A stretch of 5,506 bases of DNA from NCBI GenBank assembly GCA_030620575.1, contig JAUXEL010000112.1, positions 1 through 5,506 on the forward strand. Reading direction: 5' to 3'. The position numbers and the translations under genes were made by a program. Below, in pieces: positions 1 through 5,506 of the stretch. Source of the stretch: Fidelibacterota bacterium (lineage in GTDB: Bacteria > Fidelibacterota > Fidelibacteria > Fidelibacterales > Fidelibacteraceae). Positions within the stretch are counted from its first letter, which is position 1. Every line of letters begins with the position of its first letter. The notes below the pieces were generated by a model. It was not told the DNA's origin. It saw nothing but the letters and a program-made list of their open reading frames with translations, and did no database searches.

Positions 1-1188
1 TTAATTGAACCGGAACGGGTAATTATGTTTCGTGTTCCCTGGGTTAATGATGCCGGGGGCGTAGAAGTAAATCGCGGTTATCGCGTTGAATTCAACAGTG
101 CGATAGGTCCCTATAAAGGCGGACTGCGTTTTCACCCCAGTGTAAACTTATCAATACTGAAATTTTTAGGGTTTGAACAAATCTTTAAAAATGCTTTAAC
201 TACCTTACCAATGGGTGGCGGTAAAGGCGGTTCGGATTTTGATCCAAAAGGAAAAACAGATAATGAAGTTATGCGCTTCTGCCAAAGTTTTATGACAGAA
301 TTACAACGTCATATAGGATTTAGAACAGATATTCCTGCCGGTGATATTGGTGTGGGTGCTCGCGAAATAGGCTATATGTATGGACAGTATAAACGCATAC
401 GTAACGAATTTACCGGTGTGCTTACCGGAAAAGGCCTTAACTGGGGCGGTAGCGTAATTCGTCCGGAGGCAACCGGTTACGGAACGGTATATTTTGCAAA
501 TGAGATATTAAAACATGTTGGAGATGATTTTGAAGGCAAAAGAGTCGCAATTTCAGGATCTGGAAATGTAGCCCAATATGCAGCTCAAAAAATCAATGAA
601 TTTGGAGGTAAAGTCGTCACCTTATCGGATTCTTCGGGATCTATTTATGATCCGGAGGGGATTATTGGAGAGAAATGGGATTATATTATGGATCTCAAAA
701 ATATGCGTCGCGGGCGTATTAAAGAATATGCTGAAGAATTCGGTTGTAAATATATGGAAGGAAAACGTCCATGGGAAGTCCCTTGTGATGTAGCACTGCC
801 CTGTGCAACCCAAAATGAATTGGATAAAAAAGACGCTGAAATGCTTATTAAAAACAACTGTATATGTGTTGCAGAAGGCGCAAACATGCCTTCAACTCCG
901 GAAGCGGTTGCTTTATTTGATAAAGCAAAGTTACTATTTGCACCCGGTAAAGCAGCCAATGCAGGCGGTGTAGCTACTTCCGGACTGGAAATGACCCAAA
1001 ATTATATGGGTTTAGCATGGCCCAGAGAACGCGTAGACAAAGAATTACATCAAATCATGATCCGTATTCATGAGCAATGCGTTGAAAATGGTCAAATCAA
1101 TGAGAATTATGTCGACTATGTTCGCGGAGCGAATATTGCCGGATTCTTAAAAGTTGCACAAGCCATGCTTGACCAGGGTGTAGTTTAA
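1..1188 (+). CDS. gdhA: NADP-type glutamate dehydrogenase, 5'-truncated by window edge
   Basis: Glutamate dehydrogenase makes glutamate from 2-oxoglutarate and ammonia with NAD(P)H in the cytoplasm. The frame is open from base 1, and the codons before the first ATG (position 25) read LIEPERVI, matching the family's internal EPERVIxFRV segment. The ATG at 25 is therefore Met inside the protein, not the start. The visible 395 residues lack about 50 N-terminal residues compared with the ~447-residue E. coli GdhA, which they match closely along their length. Visible-residue landmarks are GPYKGG (Lys39), PMGGGKGG (catalytic-type Lys75), IPAGDIGVG (Asp115), and the Rossmann motif SGSGNVAQ followed by SDSSG, the form seen in NADP-preferring enzymes. 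The C-terminal part has CATQNEL, AEGANMP and APGKAANAGGVATSG. It ends with TAA 18 nt before an intrinsic terminator. Cofactor preference is inferred from similarity. I see no frameshift. Confidence 0.97.
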   Translation, partial: LIEPERVIMFRVPWVNDAGGVEVNRGYRVEFNSAIGPYKGGLRFHPSVNLSILKFLGFEQIFKNALTTLPMGGGKGGSDFDPKGKTDNEVMRFCQSFMTELQRHIGFRTDIPAGDIGVGAREIGYMYGQYKRIRNEFTGVLTGKGLNWGGSVIRPEATGYGTVYFANEILKHVGDDFEGKRVAISGSGNVAQYAAQKINEFGGKVVTLSDSSGSIYDPEGIIGEKWDYIMDLKNMRRGRIKEYAEEFGCKYMEGKRPWEVPCDVALPCATQNELDKKDAEMLIKNNCICVAEGANMPSTPEAVALFDKAKLLFAPGKAANAGGVATSGLEMTQNYMGLAWPRERVDKELHQIMIRIHEQCVENGQINENYVDYVRGANIAGFLKVAQAMLDQGVV

Positions 1189-1206
1189 ATTTTACATCAT
1201 AATTAT

Positions 1207-1235
1207 AAAAAAGGCAGGATTTCCTGCCTTTTTTT
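1207..1235. terminator. Bidirectional Rho-independent terminator between convergent genes
   Basis: A run of six A (1207-1212) leads into GGCAGG (1213-1218), a four-base ATTT loop (1219-1222), CCTGCC (1223-1228), then seven T (1229-1235). The stem is perfect and is extended by A-T pairs. The + strand reads as a GC stem followed by a U-tract, serving gdhA. The - strand reads the same way because of the A-run, serving the RodZ-like gene whose stop is at 1260. A single element thus probably ends both transcripts. Confidence 0.93.
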
Positions 1236-1259
1236 GTTTCTGTAATATAAATATTACGG

Positions 1260-2087
1260 CTATTTCGTATAAATCTGAGCCAGCCCGTTTTTATCAATAT
1301 CAATAACAATGCGAGAATATGATATATCCCGGAATGAAAAATCATCTAATACAAAACGGGTATCTTCTGTGTTATAAAAGATCATTTTTCCCGGTTTATG
1401 GAAAAAAAGCGAAAGAGGTGTATTTTTCAGAATAAAATCTTCTTTCGGATTTTCGCCCGTTATCTCATGTCGGTATGAAATGGTTTTTTGAGGATAAATA
1501 TTCAGGCGGACGGGAAAATCCAGTTGTCGATTCATAAATATTTTCATATCCGCAGTAATATCAACGTTTTCCATTGCTTTAGCTGTCTGGGGGAGTACAG
1601 GCCTGAACAGATTTGAATCCTGCTCGCTGATCGAATTGTTATCCAGGGAATGTTGCTGTTTTTCAGTCATTTCAAACAGATCATCAGTAATGTTTAAATG
1701 GCTGGAAATTTTATTTAAAATAAATATAACAAAAAATACAGCAATGACGATCAGACTGTAAATGAGAAATTTACTGGGTTCTTTTCTGCGGCCCCGGTAG
1801 GGACGTGTTTTTTTTATATCAATTTTTTGGGTCTGAATGTCTGTTGGTTCATCAGTTTTTATTTGATGCAAATCACAAAGTTCCAACAGTTCATTATAAT
1901 CCAAATCTAACTGTTGTGCATAGTTCTTAAGTTGTAGTCGTGTAATTACAGGGTCTGCATCATTGAAATCACCTGTTTCCAGAAAAATAATTTTTTCCAC
2001 AGGCATGCGCATTTTTTCACTCAATGCCTGAAGCGAAATTCCCTTTTTTTCCCGGTGCTCCTTGATGTCATTCCAGTTCTCAAACAT
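1260..2087 (-). CDS. RodZ-like helix-turn-helix transmembrane protein
   Basis: The protein has 275 residues. Residues ~4-72 form a Cro/RodZ-type HTH domain (WNDIKEHREKKGISLQALSEK, then PVEKIIFLETGDF and a YAQQLDLDYNELLEL helix). Residues ~73-106 are a polar linker ending in a basic patch (KKTRPYRGRRK). Residues ~107-125 are one hydrophobic membrane helix (FLIYSLIVIAVFFVIFIL). Residues ~126-275 would lie outside the membrane, first as a low-complexity polar stretch, then as a probable beta-rich domain. The positive-inside rule places the HTH in the cytoplasm. This order is that of RodZ, which links MreB filaments to the envelope in rod-shaped bacteria; the HTH there binds MreB, not DNA. I chose the ATG at 2085-2087 because GGAG lies 5 nt upstream and the HTH begins at once; an in-frame start at 2216 would add 43 residues unlike the family. 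No mreB is visible nearby, and the C-terminal domain is only weakly like the usual RodZ domain, so the exact role is uncertain. Confidence 0.85.
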   Translation of the reverse strand: MFENWNDIKEHREKKGISLQALSEKMRMPVEKIIFLETGDFNDADPVITRLQLKNYAQQLDLDYNELLELCDLHQIKTDEPTDIQTQKIDIKKTRPYRGRRKEPSKFLIYSLIVIAVFFVIFILNKISSHLNITDDLFEMTEKQQHSLDNNSISEQDSNLFRPVLPQTAKAMENVDITADMKIFMNRQLDFPVRLNIYPQKTISYRHEITGENPKEDFILKNTPLSLFFHKPGKMIFYNTEDTRFVLDDFSFRDISYSRIVIDIDKNGLAQIYTK

Positions 2088-2185
2088 ACAATCTCCATTA
2101 CACGCTAAATGTATGATATTTATTGTTATGATAAAAATTAAAAAACAATTGATGGAAATATTATATATTTGGTTTAAATTTCCTG
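2088..2185. promoter_or_regulatory. Divergent AT-rich intergenic promoter region
   Basis: These 98 bp separate the divergent RodZ-like gene and the ABC-phosphatase operon, so both promoters should lie here or slightly inside the genes. The stretch is strongly AT-rich. It contains two copies of TATGATA (2112-2118 and 2127-2133), 15 bp apart. I could not assign a convincing -35/-10 pair on either strand because too many AT-rich hexamers fit. The ABC start at 2186 has no clear Shine-Dalgarno sequence just upstream. Its frame is closed by TGA at 2150-2152, so the start cannot lie further left than that. Confidence 0.55.
2093..2096 (-). promoter_or_regulatory. Ribosome binding site that fixes the RodZ-like start
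   Basis: The - strand reads GGAG five bases before ATG (2087-2085). This supports the shorter 275-residue product over the longer in-frame reading from 2216, which would cross the divergent promoter region and the neighbouring gene's start. Confidence 0.75.
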
Positions 2186-2971
2186 ATGGGAAAAAGCGAC
2201 ATAATACACATTTCACACCTCTATATAGAACGAGATTGTATAATCCTGGATGATATCAATTGGCGTGTAAAAAGAGGAGAAAATTGGTGTATTTTGGCCC
2301 CTAATGATTCAGGGGAAACGGCTCTGCTGTCTATTTTGACTGATTATACAGCTTTCACGAAGGGAGAAATTTATTTACTGGGAGAACGTTATGGGAATCT
2401 TGAGTGGCGCGAACTAAAAAAACAGATAGGATTTGTCAGTTCGCATATTTCCGATAAAATACTCCCCTCTATCAAGGTGATAGAATTGCTGTTTTCCGGG
2501 AAATACACAATGATGAATGATTGGTTTAACCAAAGTGAACATGAAAAAAGAAAGGCAGGGTCACTGTTAAAAAAATACCAATGTGAACACCTTGCGGATA
2601 AGCAGTGGCGACAACTGTCGTCCGGAGAAAAACGACAGGTTATGACTGCCCGTGCCTTAATGTCCCAATGTAAGGTCATAATTTTAGATAAACCCTGCGC
2701 GGGACTGGATCCTACTGCAAAACATCAGTTTTTATGTTATCTGCAAGACATGTTTTCCCGAAAAGATGCTCCCACCCTGATAATGTTTACACACCATGTA
2801 GAAGAAATTATTCCACAAATCACCCATGTGATGATGATGAAAAAAGGACGGGTATTCCATCAGGGTAAAAAAATGGATGTTGTCACAAGTGAAATGATGT
2901 CAAAATTATTTGATACTTCCATTTTATGTAATTATAATAAGGGGATGTTTAACGCAGAATATTTTGTATAA
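2186..2971 (+). CDS. YlmA/ModF-like ABC ATPase with abnormal Walker A and B motifs
   Basis: This is a 261-residue single nucleotide-binding domain, full length for the YlmA-like group of stand-alone ABC ATPases. Family hallmarks are GENWCIL before the P-loop, LLGERYG, IGFVSSHI at the Q-loop, CEHLAD, PCAGLDP and THHVEEIIPQITHV. The signature LSSGEKRQ (144-151), D-loop AGLDP (172-176) and switch His203 are normal. The ATP site is not. Walker A reads APNDSGETA (38-46) where GPNGSGKTT is expected, so the phosphate-binding Lys is Glu44, and two Gly are Ala38 and Asp41. Walker B reads IILDKP, with Lys169 where the catalytic Glu belongs. Family knowledge predicts little or no ATP hydrolysis, yet the frame is intact and the C-terminal tail is complete. 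No permease gene is visible. The phosphatase gene follows after 12 nt, suggesting co-transcription. The start at 2186 gives the usual N-terminal length but lacks a good ribosome binding site. The product may be a pseudo-ATPase or an early-stage decaying gene. Confidence 0.88.
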   Translation: MGKSDIIHISHLYIERDCIILDDINWRVKRGENWCILAPNDSGETALLSILTDYTAFTKGEIYLLGERYGNLEWRELKKQIGFVSSHISDKILPSIKVIELLFSGKYTMMNDWFNQSEHEKRKAGSLLKKYQCEHLADKQWRQLSSGEKRQVMTARALMSQCKVIILDKPCAGLDPTAKHQFLCYLQDMFSRKDAPTLIMFTHHVEEIIPQITHVMMMKKGRVFHQGKKMDVVTSEMMSKLFDTSILCNYNKGMFNAEYFV

Positions 2972-2975
2972 GGAA
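2970..2975 (+). promoter_or_regulatory. Ribosome binding site of the phosphatase gene, overlapping the ABC stop codon
   Basis: AAGGAA begins inside the TAA stop (2969-2971) of the upstream gene and ends 8 nt before ATG at 2984. The spacing favours this ATG over the second one at 2987. The overlap with the upstream stop suggests that the two genes are translated from one message. Confidence 0.75.
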
Positions 2976-2983
2976 TCATATCA

Positions 2984-4429
2984 ATGATGCGGAAATGGAT
3001 TAAATATGTCACGTTTATTATCTTGTTACTTATGCTTGTTGGGTGCGGACAGCCGGAAGCAAAATATATTTTCTTTTTTATAGGCGATGGTATGGGAACT
3101 GTACAGATAAATGCTGCAGAGCGCTATTTGGCGGCAATTGAAAATAAACCCGGAATTATTCCTTTGGCTATAAATTTGGCTCCCGCGACAGGCTCTATTA
3201 CAACCAATAGCAAGAATCGTTATATTACCGATTCAGGAGCCGCGGTGACAGCCCTTTCCACCGGTTTTAAAACAACACTCACTACTCTCAGTATGGACGC
3301 CGAACACCGTTATCCGCTAAAAACCATTGCCGAGACTGCCAAAGAACGTGGTATGAAAGTGGGAATTATATCAACAGTAGATATTGATCACGCTACACCG
3401 GCGGGTTTTTATGCCCATCAGCCGAAACGGAGTAGCTATTACGAAATTGCAAAACAGTTGGCTAATTCCAATTTTGATTTCTTTGGCGGAGGGGATATCC
3501 GACAAAATACCGACCCAAAGGGAATTGATAAAGAGAATATTATTGATCTGGCCAAGCGCAACGGATTTATTTATATCAATAATGCAACGGCCTTTAATTA
3601 TCTTCAACCCGGTGCGGGACGGGTGTTTTTTGTGCATCCGGATGTGAATTTAGATTACGCGATGCCTTACAGTATTGATATGGACAAAAATGCTATTACC
3701 TTATCTCAAATTGTTGATAAAGCCATCAAAATGCTTGACGGTCCGGACGGATTTTTCATCATGGTAGAAGGCGGAAAAATTGATTGGGCCTGCCACATTA
3801 ATGATGCCGCGACATCTATCCGGGAAACCTTGGCTTTTGATGATGCTGTCAAAGTTGCGCTGGAATTTTACAGTAAACATGAGAAAAACACTCTTATTCT
3901 CATTACAGCAGATCACGAAACCGGCGGAATGAGCATGGGGACTACCCATGGTGACAATAATGTGGATTTAAGCAAGTTGCAGTGGCAAACAGGTTCTTTT
4001 AGCGAATTGACCCGCGAATACCGGGATATATGCGATGTGTTAATTGAGGAATATGGGGTTGATTCTGTAAAAAACAGTGTTCAATGGGCTTTTGATTTTG
4101 TACGTGAACAAACAGGACTTGGCGATGAAAATAAGGGATTGGATCTAAATGAATATGAAATGAATGATTTGATATCAGCCTATGAAAAAACCTTTATCGG
4201 AAAAGACAGAGAAAATCCGTTAGAGTATATTTTATACGGAAGTTACGATCCCTTTATGATCTCTGTCAGTCGAACACTATCCCGTAAGGTTGGCATTGGA
4301 TGGACCACTTTTTCCCATACCGGCGTACCGGTGCCTGTCCGGGCATTCGGGGTAGGGGCTGAGCAATTTAACGGTTATTATGATAATACAGAGATACCTA
4401 AACGCATCCAAAATGTAATGGCAAAATAA
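2984..4429 (+). CDS. Alkaline phosphatase, membrane-anchored lipoprotein (PhoA superfamily)
   Basis: This is a 481-residue phosphomonoesterase that should release phosphate from organic esters outside the cytoplasm. The N-terminus is a type II signal: basic MMRKWIK, a hydrophobic core, and lipobox LVGC with lipidated Cys21. All expected active-site residues are visible: Asp35 (FIGDGMG), nucleophile Ser84 (ITDSGAAVTALSTG), Thr138 (DHATPAG), Arg149 for phosphate, Glu262 (VEGGKIDW), Asp267, His271, Asp310-His311 (TADHETGG) and His445 (FSHTGVPV). The two positions that tune the third metal site in E. coli PhoA (Asp153, Lys328) are His136 and Trp268. This pair is known from the cold-active TAB5 and Vibrio enzymes. 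Residues ~320-440 form a long insertion before the last metal His, compatible with a crown-like domain. The gene lies 12 nt after the ABC gene. I saw no Pho-box and no terminator directly downstream. The family assignment is firm; substrate and temperature range are not known. Confidence 0.96.
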   Translation: MMRKWIKYVTFIILLLMLVGCGQPEAKYIFFFIGDGMGTVQINAAERYLAAIENKPGIIPLAINLAPATGSITTNSKNRYITDSGAAVTALSTGFKTTLTTLSMDAEHRYPLKTIAETAKERGMKVGIISTVDIDHATPAGFYAHQPKRSSYYEIAKQLANSNFDFFGGGDIRQNTDPKGIDKENIIDLAKRNGFIYINNATAFNYLQPGAGRVFFVHPDVNLDYAMPYSIDMDKNAITLSQIVDKAIKMLDGPDGFFIMVEGGKIDWACHINDAATSIRETLAFDDAVKVALEFYSKHEKNTLILITADHETGGMSMGTTHGDNNVDLSKLQWQTGSFSELTREYRDICDVLIEEYGVDSVKNSVQWAFDFVREQTGLGDENKGLDLNEYEMNDLISAYEKTFIGKDRENPLEYILYGSYDPFMISVSRTLSRKVGIGWTTFSHTGVPVPVRAFGVGAEQFNGYYDNTEIPKRIQNVMAK

Positions 4430-4460
4430 ATACAGACCACCTTTTCGAAGTACCTAAATG

Positions 4461-4488
4461 TAAGAAGTAAGAAGTAGACAGTAGAGGT
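4461..4488 (+). repeat. Degenerate 7-bp tandem repeat, four units
   Basis: Four consecutive 7-mers read TAAGAAG, TAAGAAG, TAGACAG and TAGAGGT. The first two are identical and the others drift while keeping the TA-G frame. The array lies between the phosphatase stop and the transposase start and is not in a coding frame that I can support. It may be a genomic short tandem repeat at the insertion site or part of the element end. Confidence 0.6.
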
Positions 4489-4505
4489 TATTGGCAAAAT
4501 GAAAG

Positions 4506-4529
4506 TGCAACACCAAAGAGGTGGTTGCA
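4506..4529 (+). promoter_or_regulatory. Hairpin sequestering the transposase ribosome binding site
   Basis: TGCAAC (4506-4511) pairs with GTTGCA (4524-4529), and ACC (4512-4514) pairs with GGT (4520-4522). One G (4523) is bulged and AAAGA (4515-4519) is the loop. The 3' side contains most of the Shine-Dalgarno sequence GAGGTG (4518-4523) and the first base of the start codon. In RNA this would hide the translation start. Such hairpins are an established way for insertion sequences (for example IS10 and IS200) to block transposase translation from outside read-through transcripts. The function here is inferred. Confidence 0.5.
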
Positions 4530-5506
4530 TGAAGCCAAAAAGTTGTATAAATTACCAAAACATCATTAATCAATTTAAAGAGAACCGTTATGATCAAAAA
4601 AAACTCATTGCGTACAGAGACAAAGTCAATTGCATGCACTTTGAGGAAGGATTAAGCAAGCGAGAGATCATTAAAAAAGTTTCGATGAGCAGTCATTTTG
4701 TAGTAAAATGGACTCAATCCCCGGAGCAAGATATGACAGAAGATCATCGTGGTTGGAAGCAAGGCGATCGCCGGAAATGGACAAAGGAAACTGAAGAACG
4801 AATCTTAGAAATTCACCAACATTTATGTAATTCAGAAGAGGAGTTTTTTACGGGAGCAACGGCTATCAATCAAGTATGGTTAAAGCGCTACAAGGGAGCT
4901 CCGCCGCCTCTGCGTACCATTGGTCAAATCATGAAAGATTTGGGCCTGTCATCTCATGCTAAAGGTAAATCCAAAGGAGCTGCAAAGTATTTGCATTATC
5001 CCGAAAACACGCTCTATGGTGGATATTTAGGCAAGCGTGTCATGGAAGCAGACTTTATCCAGCGACGTTATCTTCAAGGAAATGGAACGCCCTTGCACTT
5101 TGTAGGATTCTCTGCAAAAAAAGAGCCAAAGTTCAGGTATTATAAGCGTATAGAAGATTTAACAGTTGATCAATTTATAGATGCTTGTGATGAGTTCTTG
5201 GGTAAATTTGACAAGCCTGATGTCCTTAAATTGGATAATGCTTCCACGTTTATAGGTAGTATATCCGGTAAACGCACCTTAAGTCGTGTGATGCTGTATT
5301 TACTTCAAAAACAAATTATCCCGGTATTTGCCGTACCGAGAAAACCTTTCAGCCAGGGCTCAATTGAAGGCAATAATAGTGTGTTCTCCCGCTTCTTTTG
5401 GAATCGTCGGCATTTTAAAAATATTGCAGATCTTGATCGCCAATTGGAATTGTTCAATGCGGCATCTTTACGTTACAGCGGATATGAAAAACCCCCAAAA
5501 AAAGAA
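4529..5506 (+). CDS. DDE (rve integrase-core) transposase, 3'-truncated by window edge
   Basis: The frame is open for 326 codons to the last base, so the C-terminus is missing. Residues ~25-65 hold a helix-turn-helix (FEEGLSKREIIKKVSMSSHF) for end binding, followed by a basic linker (GWKQGDRRKW). The catalytic core starts near residue 170. Proposed DDE residues are Asp175 (VMEADFIQRRYL), Asp236 (LKLDNAST) and Glu280 (KPFSQGSIEGNN), with 60 and 43 residues between them. The DN pair and QGSIEGNN match the rve/retroviral-integrase fold, and the ADFxxxRYL segment resembles integrase-core proteins annotated as transposases. The second spacing exceeds the usual ~35 because of an insertion near residues 243-252. 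I cannot name the IS family. ATG 4529 has GAGGTG five bases upstream. An in-frame ATG at 4499 would add ten residues (MKVQHQRGGC) with a more distant GAGG. The frame is closed by TAG at 4475-4477. No inactivating change is visible. Confidence 0.88.
   Translation, partial: MKPKSCINYQNIINQFKENRYDQKKLIAYRDKVNCMHFEEGLSKREIIKKVSMSSHFVVKWTQSPEQDMTEDHRGWKQGDRRKWTKETEERILEIHQHLCNSEEEFFTGATAINQVWLKRYKGAPPPLRTIGQIMKDLGLSSHAKGKSKGAAKYLHYPENTLYGGYLGKRVMEADFIQRRYLQGNGTPLHFVGFSAKKEPKFRYYKRIEDLTVDQFIDACDEFLGKFDKPDVLKLDNASTFIGSISGKRTLSRVMLYLLQKQIIPVFAVPRKPFSQGSIEGNNSVFSRFFWNRRHFKNIADLDRQLELFNAASLRYSGYEKPPKKE

Larger units (their letters stand above)
4430..5506 (+). mobile_element. Insertion-sequence-like element, left part only
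   Basis: A DDE transposase gene fills the right end of the window and runs past it. The left boundary must lie between the phosphatase stop (4429) and the transposase start (4529), but the partner terminal repeat is outside the window, so the exact end and any target duplication cannot be fixed. The interval given is therefore the outer limit. Confidence 0.4.

Noticed and set aside
25..27. ATG at 25 as the start of glutamate dehydrogenase
   Set aside because: The eight codons before it are open and match the family's conserved EPERV segment, so the gene continues left of the window.
578..959. Short open frames inside gdhA on both strands
   Set aside because: They lie entirely within a strongly conserved gene, have no ribosome binding sites or recognisable domains, and are shadows.
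2088..2216. Upstream extension of the RodZ-like protein to an ATG at 2216
   Set aside because: It would add 43 residues unlike the family, overlap the ABC gene's start and ignore the GGAG-ATG at 2087.
2441..2446. Ser in place of the Q-loop Gln of the ABC protein as another sign of decay
   Set aside because: IGFVSS is normal for the YlmA-like group, so it does not count as a lost residue.
3371..3949. Open frames inside the phosphatase gene on both strands
   Set aside because: They overlap active-site coding sequence and show no family features.
4499..4501. Alternative transposase start ATG at 4499
   Set aside because: It is possible, but the GAGG upstream is 11 nt away, whereas ATG 4529 has GAGGTG at good spacing. 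Kept only as an alternative.
4454..4639. 61-residue reverse-strand frame over the transposase start
   Set aside because: It is antisense to a recognisable transposase and the repeat, with no ribosome binding site or known domain.
1..5506. tRNA, rRNA, CRISPR array or riboswitch
   Set aside because: I saw no cloverleaf, rRNA-like segment, regularly spaced repeat-spacer array or conserved riboswitch core. The only intergenic stretches are under 100 bp.

Overview
The window is about 5.5 kb of moderately AT-rich bacterial DNA. It carries five protein-coding genes, two of them cut by the window edges. The organism is probably Gram-negative. The phosphatase has a clear lipoprotein signal, the transmembrane HTH protein has the RodZ-like layout of a cell-envelope protein, and the start sites have Shine-Dalgarno sequences. 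The genes alone do not identify a phylum. An environmental FCB-group-like lineage is one guess, and it is not demonstrated.

Layout: (1) Positions 1-1188, + strand: the C-terminal ~88% of an NADP-type hexameric glutamate dehydrogenase (gdhA), missing about 50 N-terminal residues. (2) Positions 1207-1235: a bidirectional intrinsic terminator between two convergent genes. (3) Positions 1260-2087, - strand: a 275-residue RodZ-like protein with a cytoplasmic HTH, one membrane helix and an extracytoplasmic domain. (4) Positions 2088-2185: a 98-bp, very AT-rich divergent promoter region. (5) Positions 2186-4429, + strand: a likely two-gene operon with a 12-nt gap. It encodes a YlmA/ModF-like ABC ATPase with abnormal catalytic motifs, then a lipoprotein alkaline phosphatase with a complete active site. 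(6) Positions 4430-4528: an intergenic stretch with a degenerate 7-bp tandem repeat and a hairpin that covers the ribosome binding site of the next gene. (7) Positions 4529-5506, + strand: a DDE (rve-type) transposase/integrase that runs off the right edge with no stop.

glutamate dehydrogenase (nitrogen assimilation), the RodZ-like protein (envelope/morphogenesis) and the phosphatase operon (phosphate scavenging) are housekeeping-type functions with no obvious shared pathway. The right end is the edge of a mobile element. The most unusual signals are two. The ABC protein has a reciprocal charge swap at its two key catalytic positions (Walker A Lys to Glu, Walker B Glu to Lys) in an otherwise intact, full-length frame. 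The transposase has a predicted hairpin that sequesters its ribosome binding site.
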